DNA of 64,000 bases, taken from positions 927,084 to 991,083 of the forward strand of contig NZ_CM001857.1 in assembly GCF_000400505.1 (NCBI RefSeq), written 5' to 3'. Position numbers and translations under genes: made by a program. The notes under the pieces are model-generated. The model saw only the letters and a list, made by a program, of their open reading frames with translations. It made no database searches and was not told the origin of the DNA. This document shows, piece by piece, positions 35,841 through 46,326 of the stretch (position 1 is its first letter; the number at the start of each line of letters is the position of its first letter). The stretch is from Musicola paradisiaca NCPPB 2511 (GTDB lineage Bacteria > Pseudomonadota > Gammaproteobacteria > Enterobacterales > Enterobacteriaceae).

Positions 35841-36231
35841 GTCCGCCGTCTTCCCGCCGGTATCTCGTCACTCGTCGCCACCGCGCAGACCGTCTGAAAT
35901 GTGAAGCCATTTCCAGGCGTTGCTCCTTGTTTGAATCCTGACAGCGACAAACAATGAACCCGATCCCAAATCCTGTTTTCCCGGCATGTCGTTAGCGTCG
36001 GTAGCCAGTAGAGTGGCTGCGGACTGTGGGTTCTAATGAATTGAAACTGTATTTCGACCGGAAATTTGAAGCAGATCGGGCTGTTCTTCCTGCGGGTGCC
36101 AGCGGCGGCAGTGTGATGGCAAAAGTGCAAAGGTTTTTACATAGCCCGGCGGCTACCTTAACGCTACGGCGGCAACACTCCTGTGCCTGCCACGATACCT
36201 TCATAAATACAATGAATGAGGAAGGACGGCG
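35841..36231 (+). promoter_or_regulatory. Control region of rhiTN
   Basis: About 390 bp without a gene. It holds a KdgR-like site (36041-36057) and a weak CRP-like site at 35900-35915 (TGTGA-N6-TTCCA). In Dickeya, rhiTN is reported to respond to KdgR, CRP and the rhamnose activator RhaS; a RhaS site could not be recognised by eye. Confidence 0.5.
36041..36057. promoter_or_regulatory. Candidate KdgR operator upstream of rhiT
   Basis: TTGAAACTGTATTTCGA matches the GAAAC-N4-TTTC core of the KdgR box (ATGAAACANTGTTTCAT), with mismatches at the outer positions. It is 175 bp before the rhiT start codon. KdgR represses pectin-catabolic genes until 2-keto-3-deoxygluconate accumulates. Confidence 0.5.
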
Positions 36232-37803
36232 ATGAAAACACGTAAGATTGGGCTGGCGAATTACCTGGCCTATGGGTCAGGCGATTTCCTCGGTGCGGGA
36301 ACCACCGCGCTGACGGCCGGCTGGCTACTCTACTTCTACACGACCTTTTGCGGGCTGACGCCGATTCAGGCGACCTTCATTTTTGCCATGGCCAGGGTGC
36401 TAGATGCGGTTGTCAGCCCGTTGATGGGTTTCCTGACCGACAACTTCGGTTCTACCTGGTTGGGAAAACGCTTCGGTCGCCGCAAATTTTTTATCCTGCT
36501 GGGCATTCCACTGGTATTCAGCTACAGCTTGATGTGGGTCGGTCACATGAGTTACTGGTACTACCTGCTGACCTACCTGTTGTTTGACGTGGTGTACACC
36601 ATGGTGCTGGTGCCGTATGAAACGTTGGTGCCGGAAATGACCGACGATTTCAAACAAAAAACCAAATTTTCCGGTGCGCGTATCGCGCTGGCTCAGCTGT
36701 CGGCGATTCTGGCGGCGTTTTTGCCGGGTATTCTGCTGGGCTACTTTGGTAAGGACAACGCCGTTTCCTTCTTCTACTCCAGCCTGGTGTTCTCGGTGAT
36801 CTGCGCCTTCGTATTGACCATGGTGTACTTCTTTACCTGGGAGCGGCCGCGCGAACAGATGTCGGAAGCGTCGCTGCGGGCGGAAAAAGAACGCCAATCG
36901 CTGACGTTGGGGCAGAGCCTAAAACGCCTGAATGTCGAGTTGCTTTCGACGCTCAGAATTCGCATTTTCCGCCAGCATTTGGGGATGTATCTGGGCGGCT
37001 ACATCGCGCAGGACGTTTTCAACGCCGTATTTACCTATTATGTGGTGTTCGTGCTGATGCAAAGCCCGACCATGGCTTCCAACCTGATGGGTACCATGGC
37101 GATCCTGCAGTTTATTTCCGTACTGTTGATGATCCCGCTGTGCATCAAATTCGGCCCGGCCCCGTCTTATCGGATGGTGGTCTGCCTGTTCGGCCTGAGC
37201 GCGCTTTCCTACGGTTTCTTGTATTACAGCGGCATGCACAACACCTTCACGCTGCTGTTGCTGGTTTCCGCGCTGGCGGGGCTGGGGCGCGGTGGTATCA
37301 ACTATGTTCCCTGGAACACCTATACCTATATCGCGGATATCGATGAAATCATTACTGCCCAACGCCGTGAGGGGATCTTCGCCGGCATTATGACCTTGAC
37401 CCGCAAAGCGTCCCAGGCCGGCGCGGTGATGCTGGTCGGGGTGATTCTGCAGTTCTCCGGTTTTGTGTCCGGCCAGGCGACCCAGGCGCCGGGCGTCAGC
37501 CATACCATCCTGATGGTGCTGTGCTTCGGTACGGTCATCGTTTTGACTCTGGGTTTCCTGGTTTCGCTGCGCTTCAAGCTGAACCTGCAGACGCACGGCG
37601 TGCTGCGTGATGAGACGGCGAAAATGCGCGAAGCCGGCCGTATTGTGCCTGAAAAGATTACCCCGGAGGCGCGTGCCACCGTAGAAATGCTGGCCGGCCT
37701 GCCTTATGCGTCGCTGTGGGGGAACAACAATATTGGCTACCTTAACCGCCACAAGGCGCCCGCTCGACCGCTCAGTCATACGGCGCAGCATGGCATTCAT
37801 TGA
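36232..37803 (+). CDS. rhiT: RhiT, rhamnogalacturonide transporter (GPH family)
   Basis: 523 residues with about 12 membrane helices, of the glycoside-pentoside-hexuronide:cation symporter family. The N-terminus has NYLAYGSGDFLGAGT, and RVLDAVVSPLMGFLTDN matches the typical helix 2 region; VPYETLVPEMTDDFK is a conserved cytoplasmic loop. In Dickeya dadantii RhiT imports unsaturated rhamnogalacturonan oligomers released from pectin. Here it is 31 bp upstream of rhiN, the hydrolase acting on the imported products. Start preceded by GAAGGACGGCG. Confidence 0.88.
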   Translation: MKTRKIGLANYLAYGSGDFLGAGTTALTAGWLLYFYTTFCGLTPIQATFIFAMARVLDAVVSPLMGFLTDNFGSTWLGKRFGRRKFFILLGIPLVFSYSLMWVGHMSYWYYLLTYLLFDVVYTMVLVPYETLVPEMTDDFKQKTKFSGARIALAQLSAILAAFLPGILLGYFGKDNAVSFFYSSLVFSVICAFVLTMVYFFTWERPREQMSEASLRAEKERQSLTLGQSLKRLNVELLSTLRIRIFRQHLGMYLGGYIAQDVFNAVFTYYVVFVLMQSPTMASNLMGTMAILQFISVLLMIPLCIKFGPAPSYRMVVCLFGLSALSYGFLYYSGMHNTFTLLLLVSALAGLGRGGINYVPWNTYTYIADIDEIITAQRREGIFAGIMTLTRKASQAGAVMLVGVILQFSGFVSGQATQAPGVSHTILMVLCFGTVIVLTLGFLVSLRFKLNLQTHGVLRDETAKMREAGRIVPEKITPEARATVEMLAGLPYASLWGNNNIGYLNRHKAPARPLSHTAQHGIH

Positions 37804-37834
37804 TGTGTAATGAGACTGCAACTGGATATACGTT

Positions 37835-38974
37835 ATGACCATATTCCCTGTAAAACAGAGTGCGCTGCTGTGTCAGCCGGAGTATTTCATCTCCCGCGAG
37901 GAACTGAAGGCGCTGATTTGCCGCATTACTGACAATCTGATCAATATTGAGGATAAGACCGGCGAATTTCTGCTGCGGCTGGATGATGGTCGGGTGATTG
38001 ACACCAAGGGCTGGGCCGGCTGGGAGTGGACGCACGGTATCGGGCTGTACGGGATGTATCAGTATTACCGTCAGACCGGCGATGACAGCATGCGCGCCAT
38101 CATTGACGACTGGTTTAGCGCCCGTCTGGCGGAAGGGACGCCCACCAAAAATGTCAACACGGTATGTCCGTTCCTGACGCTGGCTTACCGCTACGAAGAG
38201 ACTGGTAACAGTCACTGGCAGCCTTATCTGGAACGCTGGGCCGAATGGGTGATGTACGACATGCCGCGTACCCGCAAAAACGGCCTGCAGCATATTGTCT
38301 ACAACAGCGAAAACACTGATCAACTGTGGGACGATACTCTGATGATGAGCGTGTTGCCGCTGGCGAAGATCGGCAAGTTGTTCAACCGGCCGGAGTTTGT
38401 CGAAGAAGCGACCTACCAGTTTTTGCTGCATGTCCAGTATCTGATGGATCGTCAAAGCGGGTTGTGGTTCCACGGCTGGACCTTCGACGGCAACCACAAC
38501 TTTGCTCAGGCGCGCTGGGCGCGTGGCAACAGTTGGCTGACCATGGTCATTCCGGAATTCATCGAGTTGCTGGATCTGCCGGAACACAATGCCACCCGCC
38601 GTTTCCTGGTTCAGGTGTTGGAAAGCCAAATTGAAGCGCTGGCGACGTATCAGGATGACAGCGGTCTGTGGCACACATTGTTGGACGACCCCAATTCCTA
38701 TCTGGAGAGTTCCGCAACCGCCGGTTTCGCCTACGGCATTCTGAAAGCGGTACGCAAACGCTATATCGACCGTCGCTATGCTGAAATGGCGGAGAAAGCG
38801 GTGCGCGGCGTGGTGGGCAACATCAATGCCGAAGGCGAACTGCTGCAGGTGTCGTTTGGCACCGCCATGGGCAAGGATCTGGACTACTATCGCCAGATCC
38901 CGCTGACGTCGATGCCCTATGGTCAGGCGATGGCCATCCTGTGTCTTTCCGAATATTTACGAGTCTACCTGTAA
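37835..38974 (+). CDS. rhiN: RhiN, unsaturated rhamnogalacturonyl hydrolase (GH105)
   Basis: 379 residues, no signal peptide, so cytosolic. It is a GH105 (alpha/alpha)6-barrel enzyme removing the unsaturated galacturonyl residue from oligomers made by rhamnogalacturonate lyase. TKGWAGWEWTHGIGLYGMYQ and the conserved acidic DDTLMM (D166, D167) near the predicted active site are present, as are GLWFHGWT and ARGNSWLTM. Operon with rhiT matches Dickeya dadantii. Its activity complements rhamnogalacturonate lyases encoded elsewhere. Confidence 0.9.
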   Translation: MTIFPVKQSALLCQPEYFISREELKALICRITDNLINIEDKTGEFLLRLDDGRVIDTKGWAGWEWTHGIGLYGMYQYYRQTGDDSMRAIIDDWFSARLAEGTPTKNVNTVCPFLTLAYRYEETGNSHWQPYLERWAEWVMYDMPRTRKNGLQHIVYNSENTDQLWDDTLMMSVLPLAKIGKLFNRPEFVEEATYQFLLHVQYLMDRQSGLWFHGWTFDGNHNFAQARWARGNSWLTMVIPEFIELLDLPEHNATRRFLVQVLESQIEALATYQDDSGLWHTLLDDPNSYLESSATAGFAYGILKAVRKRYIDRRYAEMAEKAVRGVVGNINAEGELLQVSFGTAMGKDLDYYRQIPLTSMPYGQAMAILCLSEYLRVYL

Positions 38975-38982
38975 GTCCTTTC

Positions 38983-39009
38983 GGGCTTCCTTGCGGAAGC
39001 CCATTTTTT
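38983..39009. terminator. Intrinsic terminator between rhiN and the convergent hydrolase gene
   Basis: GGGCTTCC pairs perfectly with GGAAGCCC around TTGC, then ATTTTTT. It follows the rhiN stop by 8 bp. Confidence 0.9.
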
Positions 39010-39015
39010 CTATGC

Positions 39016-39990
39016 TTACAAACCGGCCAGGCTGTAGTTGGCTGGTACCCAACGATAGCCGTTGGCGTTTCCTGCTGTGTCGTATTTCACCGCGACATGC
39101 CCGATACCGGGAAACGGCAAATGCGCGCCGGCCACCCAATATCCCTGCTTCACGGTTTCTTTCAGCAAGGCGTCGCGGGTGCGTACCGCCTGATCGCTAT
39201 CGGCGTCGAACGCGATGGCGGTGCCCGGCAGCGGCATTTGCACCGCCTCGGCGTGGACAATGTCACCCCACAACAGCATGTTCTGTCCGTTGCTGCTCAC
39301 CAGGAATGAGGTGTGACCGGGGGTATGGCCCGGTGTCTGTACGGCGGCAATACCGGCAGGCAACGATGGGTTATCGCCGAAAGTTTTCAGCTTGCCGGCG
39401 TCGCGAATATAGCGGAATACCGACTGCACGCGCTCAAAGCCGGCTTTTTTATCTTGCGGTGCGGCCTTCAGGTTGTCCTGACTCAGCCAGAAATCGGTGT
39501 CTTTTTGATTCACGTACACGGTGGCGTTGGGGTAAACCAGCTTGTCATTGCTAACCAGCCCGCCGAAATGATCGGCGTGCAGGTGGGTTATCAGTACGGT
39601 GTCTACCTGTTCGGGCTGATAACCGGCCGCTTTCAGGTTACTCAGCGTCTTACCGGTATTTTTACCGCCCAACGCGCCGGTTCCCGCGTCGACCAGAATC
39701 AGGTTGTCACCGGTATTGATCAGATAGGCGTTGATGGACGTTTCCACTTGCGGTTTCAGGTAGCTGGCTTCCAGCAGGCTGACGACTTTTTCCTGCGGCG
39801 TTTTGATCAGCAGCTTGTCCATCGGCATGACGTTGGTGCCATCGGATAACGCGGTGATTTCATATTGCCCGACGAGGATACGGTAGTAACCTGGTTGGGT
39901 TTTGACCTGCGTCACCGCGTCGGCATGAACCAGTACCGGAGCGACGGAGAATGAGAGGCATAAAAAAGCGATAGGTTTCAATAGATTCAT
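39016..39990 (-). CDS. Secreted metallo-beta-lactamase-fold hydrolase
   Basis: 324 residues with a signal peptide (about 1-23, VHA before DAVTQ), so periplasmic or exported. The MBL metal ligands are complete: THLHADH (H136, H138, D140, H141), PGHTPGHTS (H226), WGDIVH (D243) and GAH (H290). Length and signal peptide resemble the methyl parathion hydrolase/lactonase-like branch more than true beta-lactamases. The substrate is unknown; it could be a lactone, phosphoester or thioester. Convergent with rhiN and not part of its operon. No orthologue at this place is known to me in E. coli. Confidence 0.8.
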   Translation of the reverse strand: MNLLKPIAFLCLSFSVAPVLVHADAVTQVKTQPGYYRILVGQYEITALSDGTNVMPMDKLLIKTPQEKVVSLLEASYLKPQVETSINAYLINTGDNLILVDAGTGALGGKNTGKTLSNLKAAGYQPEQVDTVLITHLHADHFGGLVSNDKLVYPNATVYVNQKDTDFWLSQDNLKAAPQDKKAGFERVQSVFRYIRDAGKLKTFGDNPSLPAGIAAVQTPGHTPGHTSFLVSSNGQNMLLWGDIVHAEAVQMPLPGTAIAFDADSDQAVRTRDALLKETVKQGYWVAGAHLPFPGIGHVAVKYDTAGNANGYRWVPANYSLAGL

Positions 39991-40285
39991 CTTACATTTC
40001 CTTATTTGAGGACGGCGTTGCCGGTAATCGCCGCCTGTTGATTATTGACGGTGAATACCGGTTATACAAATAAACGCTTCTCAGTTCCCTTTGCCGAGCG
40101 CACACAGGGTTTCCGAGCTGGCGTAGTACCCGCATTCAAGCCCGGTTGGGCGGAGAAACACGACGGGAGATGAGGCTGGCGGCGCCAGGGCGCTTAACCG
40201 ATATGTGTTCCCGAATGGCGCGGTTTGGCATGTGGCCGTCTATCGGTGATAATAGCGGTTTGACCAGAAGGAATGATGAATCACC

Positions 40286-40960
40286 ATGCCGCAGTACCCG
40301 ATTAATGAAATGTTCCAGACCTTGCAGGGCGAAGGTTATTTTACCGGCGTTCCGGCGGTGTTTATACGCCTGCAGGGGTGTCCGGTAGGGTGCAGCTGGT
40401 GTGATACCAAACATACCTGGGAGAAGCTCGCTGAGCGACAAAGCTCATTGGCGGAGGTGCTGGCGAAAACCGCTGAAAGCGATGTGTGGGGCGCGGCTGA
40501 TGCAACGGAGATTCTGTCGTCGATGCGTGAACTGGGCTATACCGCCCGGCATGTGGTGATTACCGGCGGCGAGCCTTGTATTCACGATCTGACGCCGCTG
40601 ACGCTGGCGCTGGAGCAGCAAGGGTTCAGCACGCAGATTGAAACCAGCGGTACCCATGATGTGCGCTGTTCGCCCGCAACCTGGGTGACGGTATCGCCTA
40701 AAGTGAATATGCGCGGCGGTATGGCGGTGTTGTTGTCAGCGCTGCAACGCGCCGATGAGATTAAGCACCCTGTGGCGCGGGAGCGTGATGTGGACGCGTT
40801 GGATGCCTTGCTGGCGCGTCTTGATGACGATAAATCGCGGGTCGTGGCGCTGCAACCGGTCAGTCAGAAAGAAGAGGCGACTCGGCTTTGTATTGCGACC
40901 TGCATCGCCCGCAACTGGCGGTTATCGATGCAGACGCACAAGTACCTGAATATCGCCTGA
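40286..40960 (+). CDS. queE: QueE, 7-carboxy-7-deazaguanine synthase
   Basis: 224 residues (E. coli 223). A radical SAM enzyme turning 6-carboxytetrahydropterin into 7-carboxy-7-deazaguanine for queuosine. The cluster motif is C-x3-C-x2-C in GCPVGCSWCDTKHTW; NEMFQTLQGEGYFTG at the N-terminus and VVITGGEPCIHD are diagnostic of the enterobacterial form. Convergent with queD, which makes its substrate, with 8 bp between them. The 295-bp gap upstream (39991-40285) holds a GATAATAG stretch near 40247 that could be a -10 element. Confidence 0.96.
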   Translation: MPQYPINEMFQTLQGEGYFTGVPAVFIRLQGCPVGCSWCDTKHTWEKLAERQSSLAEVLAKTAESDVWGAADATEILSSMRELGYTARHVVITGGEPCIHDLTPLTLALEQQGFSTQIETSGTHDVRCSPATWVTVSPKVNMRGGMAVLLSALQRADEIKHPVARERDVDALDALLARLDDDKSRVVALQPVSQKEEATRLCIATCIARNWRLSMQTHKYLNIA

Positions 40961-40968
40961 GGCGGCGG

Positions 40969-41334
40969 TCAGGCACCGCCGCGGTAGACGCATCCGGCGG
41001 TGCAGGTTTCTTTGACCGTCACCGCGCTCAGTTCTGGCAGAGAGGGTTTCAACTGCTGCCAGATCCATTGGGCCAGCACTTCGCTGGTCGGATTCTCCAG
41101 CCCAGGGATGTCGTTGAGATAGTAGTGATCCAGCCGTTGCCAGATCGGTTTGAACACGGCTTTCAGTTCGGCGAAATCCATCACCCAGCCGGTATGAGGG
41201 TCAACCTCGCCGGTCACTTCCAGCCTAACCATAAAAGAGTGCCCATGCAGACGGCCGCATTTATGTCCCTCAGGAACGTGGGGCAGCCGGTGGGCGGCTT
41301 CGAACTGGAAATCTTTGAATAGCGTGGTTGCCAT
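40969..41334 (-). CDS. queD: QueD, 6-carboxy-5,6,7,8-tetrahydropterin synthase
   Basis: 121 residues, PTPS fold. It converts dihydroneopterin triphosphate to 6-carboxytetrahydropterin in queuosine synthesis. Zinc histidines lie in FEAAHRLP and LHGHSF, and the catalytic cysteine in [11 protein letters not shown]. It is divergent from cysJ, as in E. coli. Confidence 0.96.
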   Translation of the reverse strand: MATTLFKDFQFEAAHRLPHVPEGHKCGRLHGHSFMVRLEVTGEVDPHTGWVMDFAELKAVFKPIWQRLDHYYLNDIPGLENPTSEVLAQWIWQQLKPSLPELSAVTVKETCTAGCVYRGGA

Positions 41335-41750
41335 AGTGACGTTCTCGTATCAGTCGGATCAATCAAAAAACCGTCGCATACTACCGGAAAGTGCCGGTTG
41401 AAGCACGTTTTCGTCGGTTTGCGTGGGGGGCCGCGGGTTTGCCCGCTAAAACACGAACTATTCCTTGCCAGCGCCCGCCACGACGTGATGTTCTGCGGCT
41501 AAAGAAGGGGGGGCTCAGTCGGTGTAATGCAGCAAAAAAATTTAAATAATCAACGTGATAAACCGCAGTTAATAACACTTAAACCAATAAGGTTTATCAA
41601 AAAAACCACTTAGGTATTTTGGTTATTTAATATTTCCATACCGTCTTTAATTGTTAGCATAAGGATGGTTACTTTATATTCCGTTCAACTATCTATTGCC
41701 CCAAATTGGCATTAGCGCCCGCGAATCAGAACAAGGAAATAAACATCACA
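41335..41750. promoter_or_regulatory. Control region between queD and cysJIH
   Basis: 416 bp without a gene. The part 41540-41690 is very AT-rich with repeats of AATAAGGTTTATCAAAA type and ends in TACTTTATATTCCG, which can serve as a -10 for cysJ. CysB activates cysJIH in enterobacteria through sites in such AT-rich upstream DNA. The binding pattern is too loose to place by eye. Confidence 0.5.
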
Positions 41751-43568
41751 ATGACAAGCCCGGTTTCTTCGACTCCGCTGCTCCCGTTGAGCGCGGAGCA
41801 ACTTTCGCGTCTTCAGGCGGCGATCGGCGATTTGTCGCCTACCCAGCTGGCCTGGCTGTCCGGTTATTTCTGGGGTGTGGCGCAGCAGCCCGGCGTCGCG
41901 GTTGCCCAGACGGCAGACGCCGCGTCTACAGCGATCGCTGCCGCGCCGCCCATCAGTATCACCCTGATCGCCGCATCGCAGACCGGTAATGCCCGGCGTG
42001 TGGCCGAACAGATGCGTGACGATCTACAGGCAGCCGGTCTACCGGTCTCGCTGGTCAATGCAGGCGACTACAAGTTCAAGCAAATTGGGCAGGAAAAACT
42101 CCTGCTGATAGTGACTTCCACGCAGGGCGAGGGGGAGCCGCCGGAAGAGGCGGTGGCGCTGTATAAGTTTCTGTTCTCGAAAAAAGCCCCCCAATTGACG
42201 GATACCGCATTCGCCGTGTTCGGGCTGGGCGATACGTCGTATGAATTTTTCAGCAAGGCGGGTAAAGATTTCGACAGCCGTCTGGCGGAGCTGGGGGCGA
42301 CTCGGCTACTGGCGCGTGTGGATGCGGATGTCGCTTTCCAGCCGCAGGCGGAGCAGTGGCGTCGTCAGGTGGTTGACGCATTGAAAGGCCGACTGGCCGT
42401 TCAACCCGTGACGACGACTGCTGGGATTGCGTCGGCACCGGCCGCGGCCGCCAGCATCTACAGCAAAGAATCGCCTTATACCGCATCGCTGACGGTGAAT
42501 CAGAAGATCACCGGCCGCCATTCCGAAAAGGACATCCGTCATATTGAAATCGACCTGGGCGAATCCGGCTTACAGTATCAGCCCGGCGACGCGCTCGGCG
42601 TGTGGTATGAAAACGCCCCCGAACTGGTGCGCGAACTGTTGGCGCTGCTGTGGCTGAAAGGGGATGAACCGGTCGTGGTGAATGGCGCCACGCTGCCGTT
42701 GGAGCAGGCGTTGCAGCGGCACTTCGAGCTGACGCAGAATACCGCGCCGCTGGTGGAAAAATATGCGGCGCTGGCGCGCAACGAGAAACTGCTCGGGCTG
42801 CTGGCGGATAAGGCGGCGCTGCAACAGTACGCGCAGCGGACGCCGCTGGTCGACATGGTACGGGAAGCGCCGGTGGAATTGACGCCGGAGCAACTGACCG
42901 GCCTGCTGCGCCCGCTGACGCCCCGTTTGTATTCCATCGCGTCCGCGCAGGATGAGGTTGGCGGCGAAGTGCATATCACCGTGGGCGTGGTGCGCTATGA
43001 ATATGAAGGGCGGGCCCGCACCGGCGGGGCGTCCGGTTATCTTGCCGACTACGTGGGTGAGGAGGGCGAGGTACGGGTCTTTATCGAACACAATGACCAT
43101 TTCCGCCTGCCGGCCGACCCGCAGACCCCGGTGATCATGATTGGCCCCGGCACCGGTATCGCGCCGTTCCGCGCCTTTATGCAGCAGCGTGAAGCACAGG
43201 GCGCCGGTGGTCAAAACTGGCTGTTTTTCGGCAATCCGCACTTTACCGAGGATTTTCTTTACCAGGTGGAGTGGCAGCGCTACGTGAAGGGCGGCCTGCT
43301 GACTCGTATCGATCTGGCCTGGTCGCGCGATCAGGCGCACAAGGTCTATGTGCAGGATCGGATCCGCGAGCAGGGCGCCGACGTGTGGCGTTGGATCCAG
43401 GATGGCGCGCATATCTATGTGTGCGGCGATGCCAACCGTATGGCGAAGGATGTGGAGCAGGCGCTGCTGGCGGTGCTGTCTGAACAGGGCGGTATGGATG
43501 TGGAGCAAGCGGATGAATTTTTGAGTGAGCTGCGTCTTGAGCGGCGTTACCAGAGAGATGTGTACTGA
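41751..43568 (+). CDS. cysJ: CysJ, sulfite reductase flavoprotein subunit
   Basis: 605 residues (E. coli 599). It passes electrons from NADPH through FAD and FMN to CysI. The flavodoxin domain (about 64-205) has [26 protein letters not shown] and [10 protein letters not shown]. The FAD domain has [12 protein letters not shown], and the NADPH domain [18 protein letters not shown] and the C-terminal RRYQRDVY. A frame reaches back to 41706, but ATG 41751 gives the family N-terminus. The last base overlaps the cysI start (ATGA-type overlap), so translation is coupled. Confidence 0.97.
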   Translation: MTSPVSSTPLLPLSAEQLSRLQAAIGDLSPTQLAWLSGYFWGVAQQPGVAVAQTADAASTAIAAAPPISITLIAASQTGNARRVAEQMRDDLQAAGLPVSLVNAGDYKFKQIGQEKLLLIVTSTQGEGEPPEEAVALYKFLFSKKAPQLTDTAFAVFGLGDTSYEFFSKAGKDFDSRLAELGATRLLARVDADVAFQPQAEQWRRQVVDALKGRLAVQPVTTTAGIASAPAAAASIYSKESPYTASLTVNQKITGRHSEKDIRHIEIDLGESGLQYQPGDALGVWYENAPELVRELLALLWLKGDEPVVVNGATLPLEQALQRHFELTQNTAPLVEKYAALARNEKLLGLLADKAALQQYAQRTPLVDMVREAPVELTPEQLTGLLRPLTPRLYSIASAQDEVGGEVHITVGVVRYEYEGRARTGGASGYLADYVGEEGEVRVFIEHNDHFRLPADPQTPVIMIGPGTGIAPFRAFMQQREAQGAGGQNWLFFGNPHFTEDFLYQVEWQRYVKGGLLTRIDLAWSRDQAHKVYVQDRIREQGADVWRWIQDGAHIYVCGDANRMAKDVEQALLAVLSEQGGMDVEQADEFLSELRLERRYQRDVY

Positions 43569-45283
43569 TGAGCGAAAGATACTCCGGCCCGTTGGTGGTG
43601 GAAGGCAAACTGGCTGATGCCGAGCGCCTGAAGCAGGAAAGCCATTATTTGCGCGGCACCATCGCAGAGGATTTGAACGACGGCCTGACCGGCGGGTTCA
43701 ACGGCGACAATTTTCTGTTGATCCGCTTTCACGGCATGTATCAGCAGGATGATCGGGATATTCGTGCCGAGCGCGCGGAACAGAAACTGGAGCCGCGCCA
43801 TGCCATGATGCTGCGTTGCCGTTTGCCTGGCGGCGTCATGACGCCGCAGCAGTGGCTGGGCATTGATAAATTCGCCGGCGAAAATACGCTGTATGGCAGC
43901 ATTCGTATCACCAACCGTCAGACCTTTCAGTTTCATGGCATTTTGAAGTCTGATCTGAAATCCGCTCATCAGTTGCTGCATGAACTGGGGCTGGATGCGT
44001 TGGCGACCGCCAACGATGTCAACCGCAATGTGCTGTGTACTTCTAACCCGGTGGAGTCGGAATTGCACAGCCAGGCATATGAATGGGCGAAACGCATTTC
44101 CGAGCATCTGTTGCCGCGTACCCGTGCCTATGCCGAGATCTGGTTGGATCAGGAAAAGGTGGCGGCGACCGATGAAGAGCCGATCCTCGGGCCGACGTAT
44201 CTGCCACGTAAGTTCAAGACCACGGTAGTGATCCCGCCGCAGAATGATGTTGATCTGCACGCTAATGATATGAATTTTGTGGCGATTGCGGATAACGGCC
44301 GTCTGGTCGGCTTCAACGTACTGGTGGGCGGCGGTTTGTCCATCGCGCACGGCGATAAAGCGACTTACCCGCGCACTGCCAGCGAGCTGGGCTATATTTC
44401 CGTAGACCATACGCTGGCGATCGCCGAAGCGGTAGTAACGACGCAACGTGATTGGGGCAACCGTACCAACCGCAAGAATGCCAAAACCAAATACACGCTG
44501 GAGCGTGTCGGCATCGATACGTTCCGGCAGGAAGTGGAGCGGCGCGCGGGGGTGACTTTCGAGCCGGTTCGCCCCTATGAATTTACCGGTCGCGGCGATC
44601 GCATCGGTTGGGTGAAAGGGATCGATAAAAAATGGCATTTGACGCTGTTTATCGAGAACGGCCGTATTCTTGATTATCCCGGCCGGCCGCTGAAAACCGG
44701 GATGGCGGAGATTGCCAAAATCCATAAAGGGGATTTCCGGTTGACCGCCAACCAAAACCTGATCGTGGCGGGCGTCGCCAGTCGCGATAAGGCCAGTATC
44801 GAGGCGTTGGCGCGCCAATACGCCTTGATGGACGACAGCGTAACCGAGCAACGCAAAAATTCGATGGCCTGCGTCTCATTGCCGACCTGTCCGCTGGCGA
44901 TGGCGGAAGCCGAACGTTTCCTGCCGCAGTTTGTCACGGAAGTGGAAGCCATCATGCGTAATCACGGCGTCGGCGACGAGCATATCGTGCTGCGCGTCAC
45001 CGGCTGCCCGAACGGCTGCGGCCGTGCTCTGCTGGCGGAAATCGGCCTGGTGGGCAAGGCGATTGGCCGCTATAACCTGCATCTCGGCGGCAACCGCGAA
45101 GGGACGCGCATTCCGCGCATGTATCGGGAAAATATTACCGAAGCGGAGATCCTCAGAGAGATCGACGCCCTGGTCGGCCGTTGGGCCGCCGAGCGTCAAC
45201 CTGATGAAGGATTCGGTGATTTCGCCATTCGTGCCGGGATTGTTCGCCCGGTGCTGGATCCGGCCGTCGATTTTTATGACTGA
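43568..45283 (+). CDS. cysI: CysI, sulfite reductase hemoprotein subunit
   Basis: 571 residues (E. coli 570). It reduces sulfite to sulfide by six electrons with siroheme and a [4Fe-4S] cluster. The cluster cysteines are in ACVSLPTCP (C-x5-C) and TGCPNGCGR (C-x3-C). The internal repeat typical of sulfite/nitrite reductases is present ([25 protein letters not shown]). Siroheme comes from CysG, encoded 1.0 kb downstream. Confidence 0.98.
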   Translation: MSERYSGPLVVEGKLADAERLKQESHYLRGTIAEDLNDGLTGGFNGDNFLLIRFHGMYQQDDRDIRAERAEQKLEPRHAMMLRCRLPGGVMTPQQWLGIDKFAGENTLYGSIRITNRQTFQFHGILKSDLKSAHQLLHELGLDALATANDVNRNVLCTSNPVESELHSQAYEWAKRISEHLLPRTRAYAEIWLDQEKVAATDEEPILGPTYLPRKFKTTVVIPPQNDVDLHANDMNFVAIADNGRLVGFNVLVGGGLSIAHGDKATYPRTASELGYISVDHTLAIAEAVVTTQRDWGNRTNRKNAKTKYTLERVGIDTFRQEVERRAGVTFEPVRPYEFTGRGDRIGWVKGIDKKWHLTLFIENGRILDYPGRPLKTGMAEIAKIHKGDFRLTANQNLIVAGVASRDKASIEALARQYALMDDSVTEQRKNSMACVSLPTCPLAMAEAERFLPQFVTEVEAIMRNHGVGDEHIVLRVTGCPNGCGRALLAEIGLVGKAIGRYNLHLGGNREGTRIPRMYRENITEAEILREIDALVGRWAAERQPDEGFGDFAIRAGIVRPVLDPAVDFYD

Positions 45284-45295
45284 CAGGAGAGCCTG

Positions 45296-46030
45296 ATGTC
45301 TGAATTCAATCTGGAGGCGCTGCGCGCCTTGTCTGCCCCCGAACAGGACGCGGCACTGGCCGTCGTCAATGGTCAGTTGGAAACGCTGTCCGCCGAAGCA
45401 CGGGTGAACTGGGCGTTGGATAATCTGCCGGGCGAGTTTGTACTCTCTTCCAGTTTTGGTATTCAGGCGGCCGTCTGTCTGCATTTGGTTACACGTCAAC
45501 GGCCGGAGATTCCGGTGATCCTGACCGATACCGGGTATCTGTTTCCGGAAACCTATCGCTTTATCGACGAGTTGACCGAACAGCTGAGTCTGAACTTGCG
45601 GGTCTACCGTTCCCCGCTGACGCCCGCCTGGCAGGAAGCGCGCTATGGCAAGTTGTGGGAGAACGGTGTGGAAGGCATCGAACAATACAACCACATCAAC
45701 AAGGTTGAGCCGATGAACCGTGCGTTGCAGGATCTGGGCGCCAGTACCTGGTTCGCCGGGCTGCGCCGTGAGCAATCCGGCAGTCGCAGTCATTTGCCGG
45801 TGTTGGCGGTGCAACATGACGTGTTCAAATTTCTGCCGATCATCGACTGGGATAACCGTCAGGTGTACCAATATCTCAAAACTCATGGCCTGAATTATCA
45901 CCCGCTGTGGGAGCAAGGCTACCTTTCCGTGGGTGATACCCATACCACCCGTAAATGGGAGCCCGGCATGAGCGAAGAAGAGACCCGCTTCTTCGGGTTG
46001 AAACGTGAATGCGGGCTGCATGAAGGGTAA
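45296..46030 (+). CDS. cysH: CysH, phosphoadenosine phosphosulfate reductase
   Basis: 244 residues, as in E. coli. It reduces PAPS to sulfite with thioredoxin. The PP-loop-type fold shows [16 protein letters not shown] and [13 protein letters not shown], and the catalytic cysteine is in the C-terminal ECGLHEG. There is no CCxxRKxxPL cluster motif, so it is the iron-sulfur-free PAPS type. 12 bp behind cysI. Confidence 0.97.
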   Translation: MSEFNLEALRALSAPEQDAALAVVNGQLETLSAEARVNWALDNLPGEFVLSSSFGIQAAVCLHLVTRQRPEIPVILTDTGYLFPETYRFIDELTEQLSLNLRVYRSPLTPAWQEARYGKLWENGVEGIEQYNHINKVEPMNRALQDLGASTWFAGLRREQSGSRSHLPVLAVQHDVFKFLPIIDWDNRQVYQYLKTHGLNYHPLWEQGYLSVGDTHTTRKWEPGMSEEETRFFGLKRECGLHEG

Positions 46031-46092
46031 TGCCTTGCGGTTTATGACCGATTGATTGCCGATGGCCGAACGAGGCCGGTGCGGCGGTATTG

Positions 46093-46125
46093 GGGATATG
46101 TCTTTCTGGCATGTCCCTGTTTTTT
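46093..46125 (+). terminator. Intrinsic terminator of cysJIH
   Basis: GGGATATG pairs with CATGTCCC (one G-T pair) around a nine-base loop, followed by TGTTTTTT. The rest of the 296-bp gap 46031-46326 has TTATAAAATTTTTAG just before cysG, a plausible promoter and CysB region. Confidence 0.75.
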
Positions 46126-46326
46126 CCGCCCAATCTGGTTCTGACGGGGTACTCAAATGGCCTGTGGCTGCTTCTGACGAGGGGGAACGGTGCTAAGCCT
46201 TTTTATTATTTCCTGCATGGTTTTTTATTCCATTACGGAACTAATCATGCGAATTCGGCATTTCAGAACGTTTCTCTTCCCGTTCTATAGTCGCTTTATA
46301 AAATTTTTAGCTTAGTAAAGGCATCT

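Noticed and set aside
43568..43570. Frameshift between cysJ and cysI because the reading frames overlap
   Set aside because: The one-base overlap of stop and start (TGATG) is normal translational coupling; both proteins have expected lengths.
46031..46326. Possible CRISPR-cas site between cysH and the cysDNC genes, as in E. coli
   Set aside because: The 296-bp gap has no direct repeats or cas genes; cysG occupies the place instead. No repeat-spacer pattern was seen anywhere in the window.
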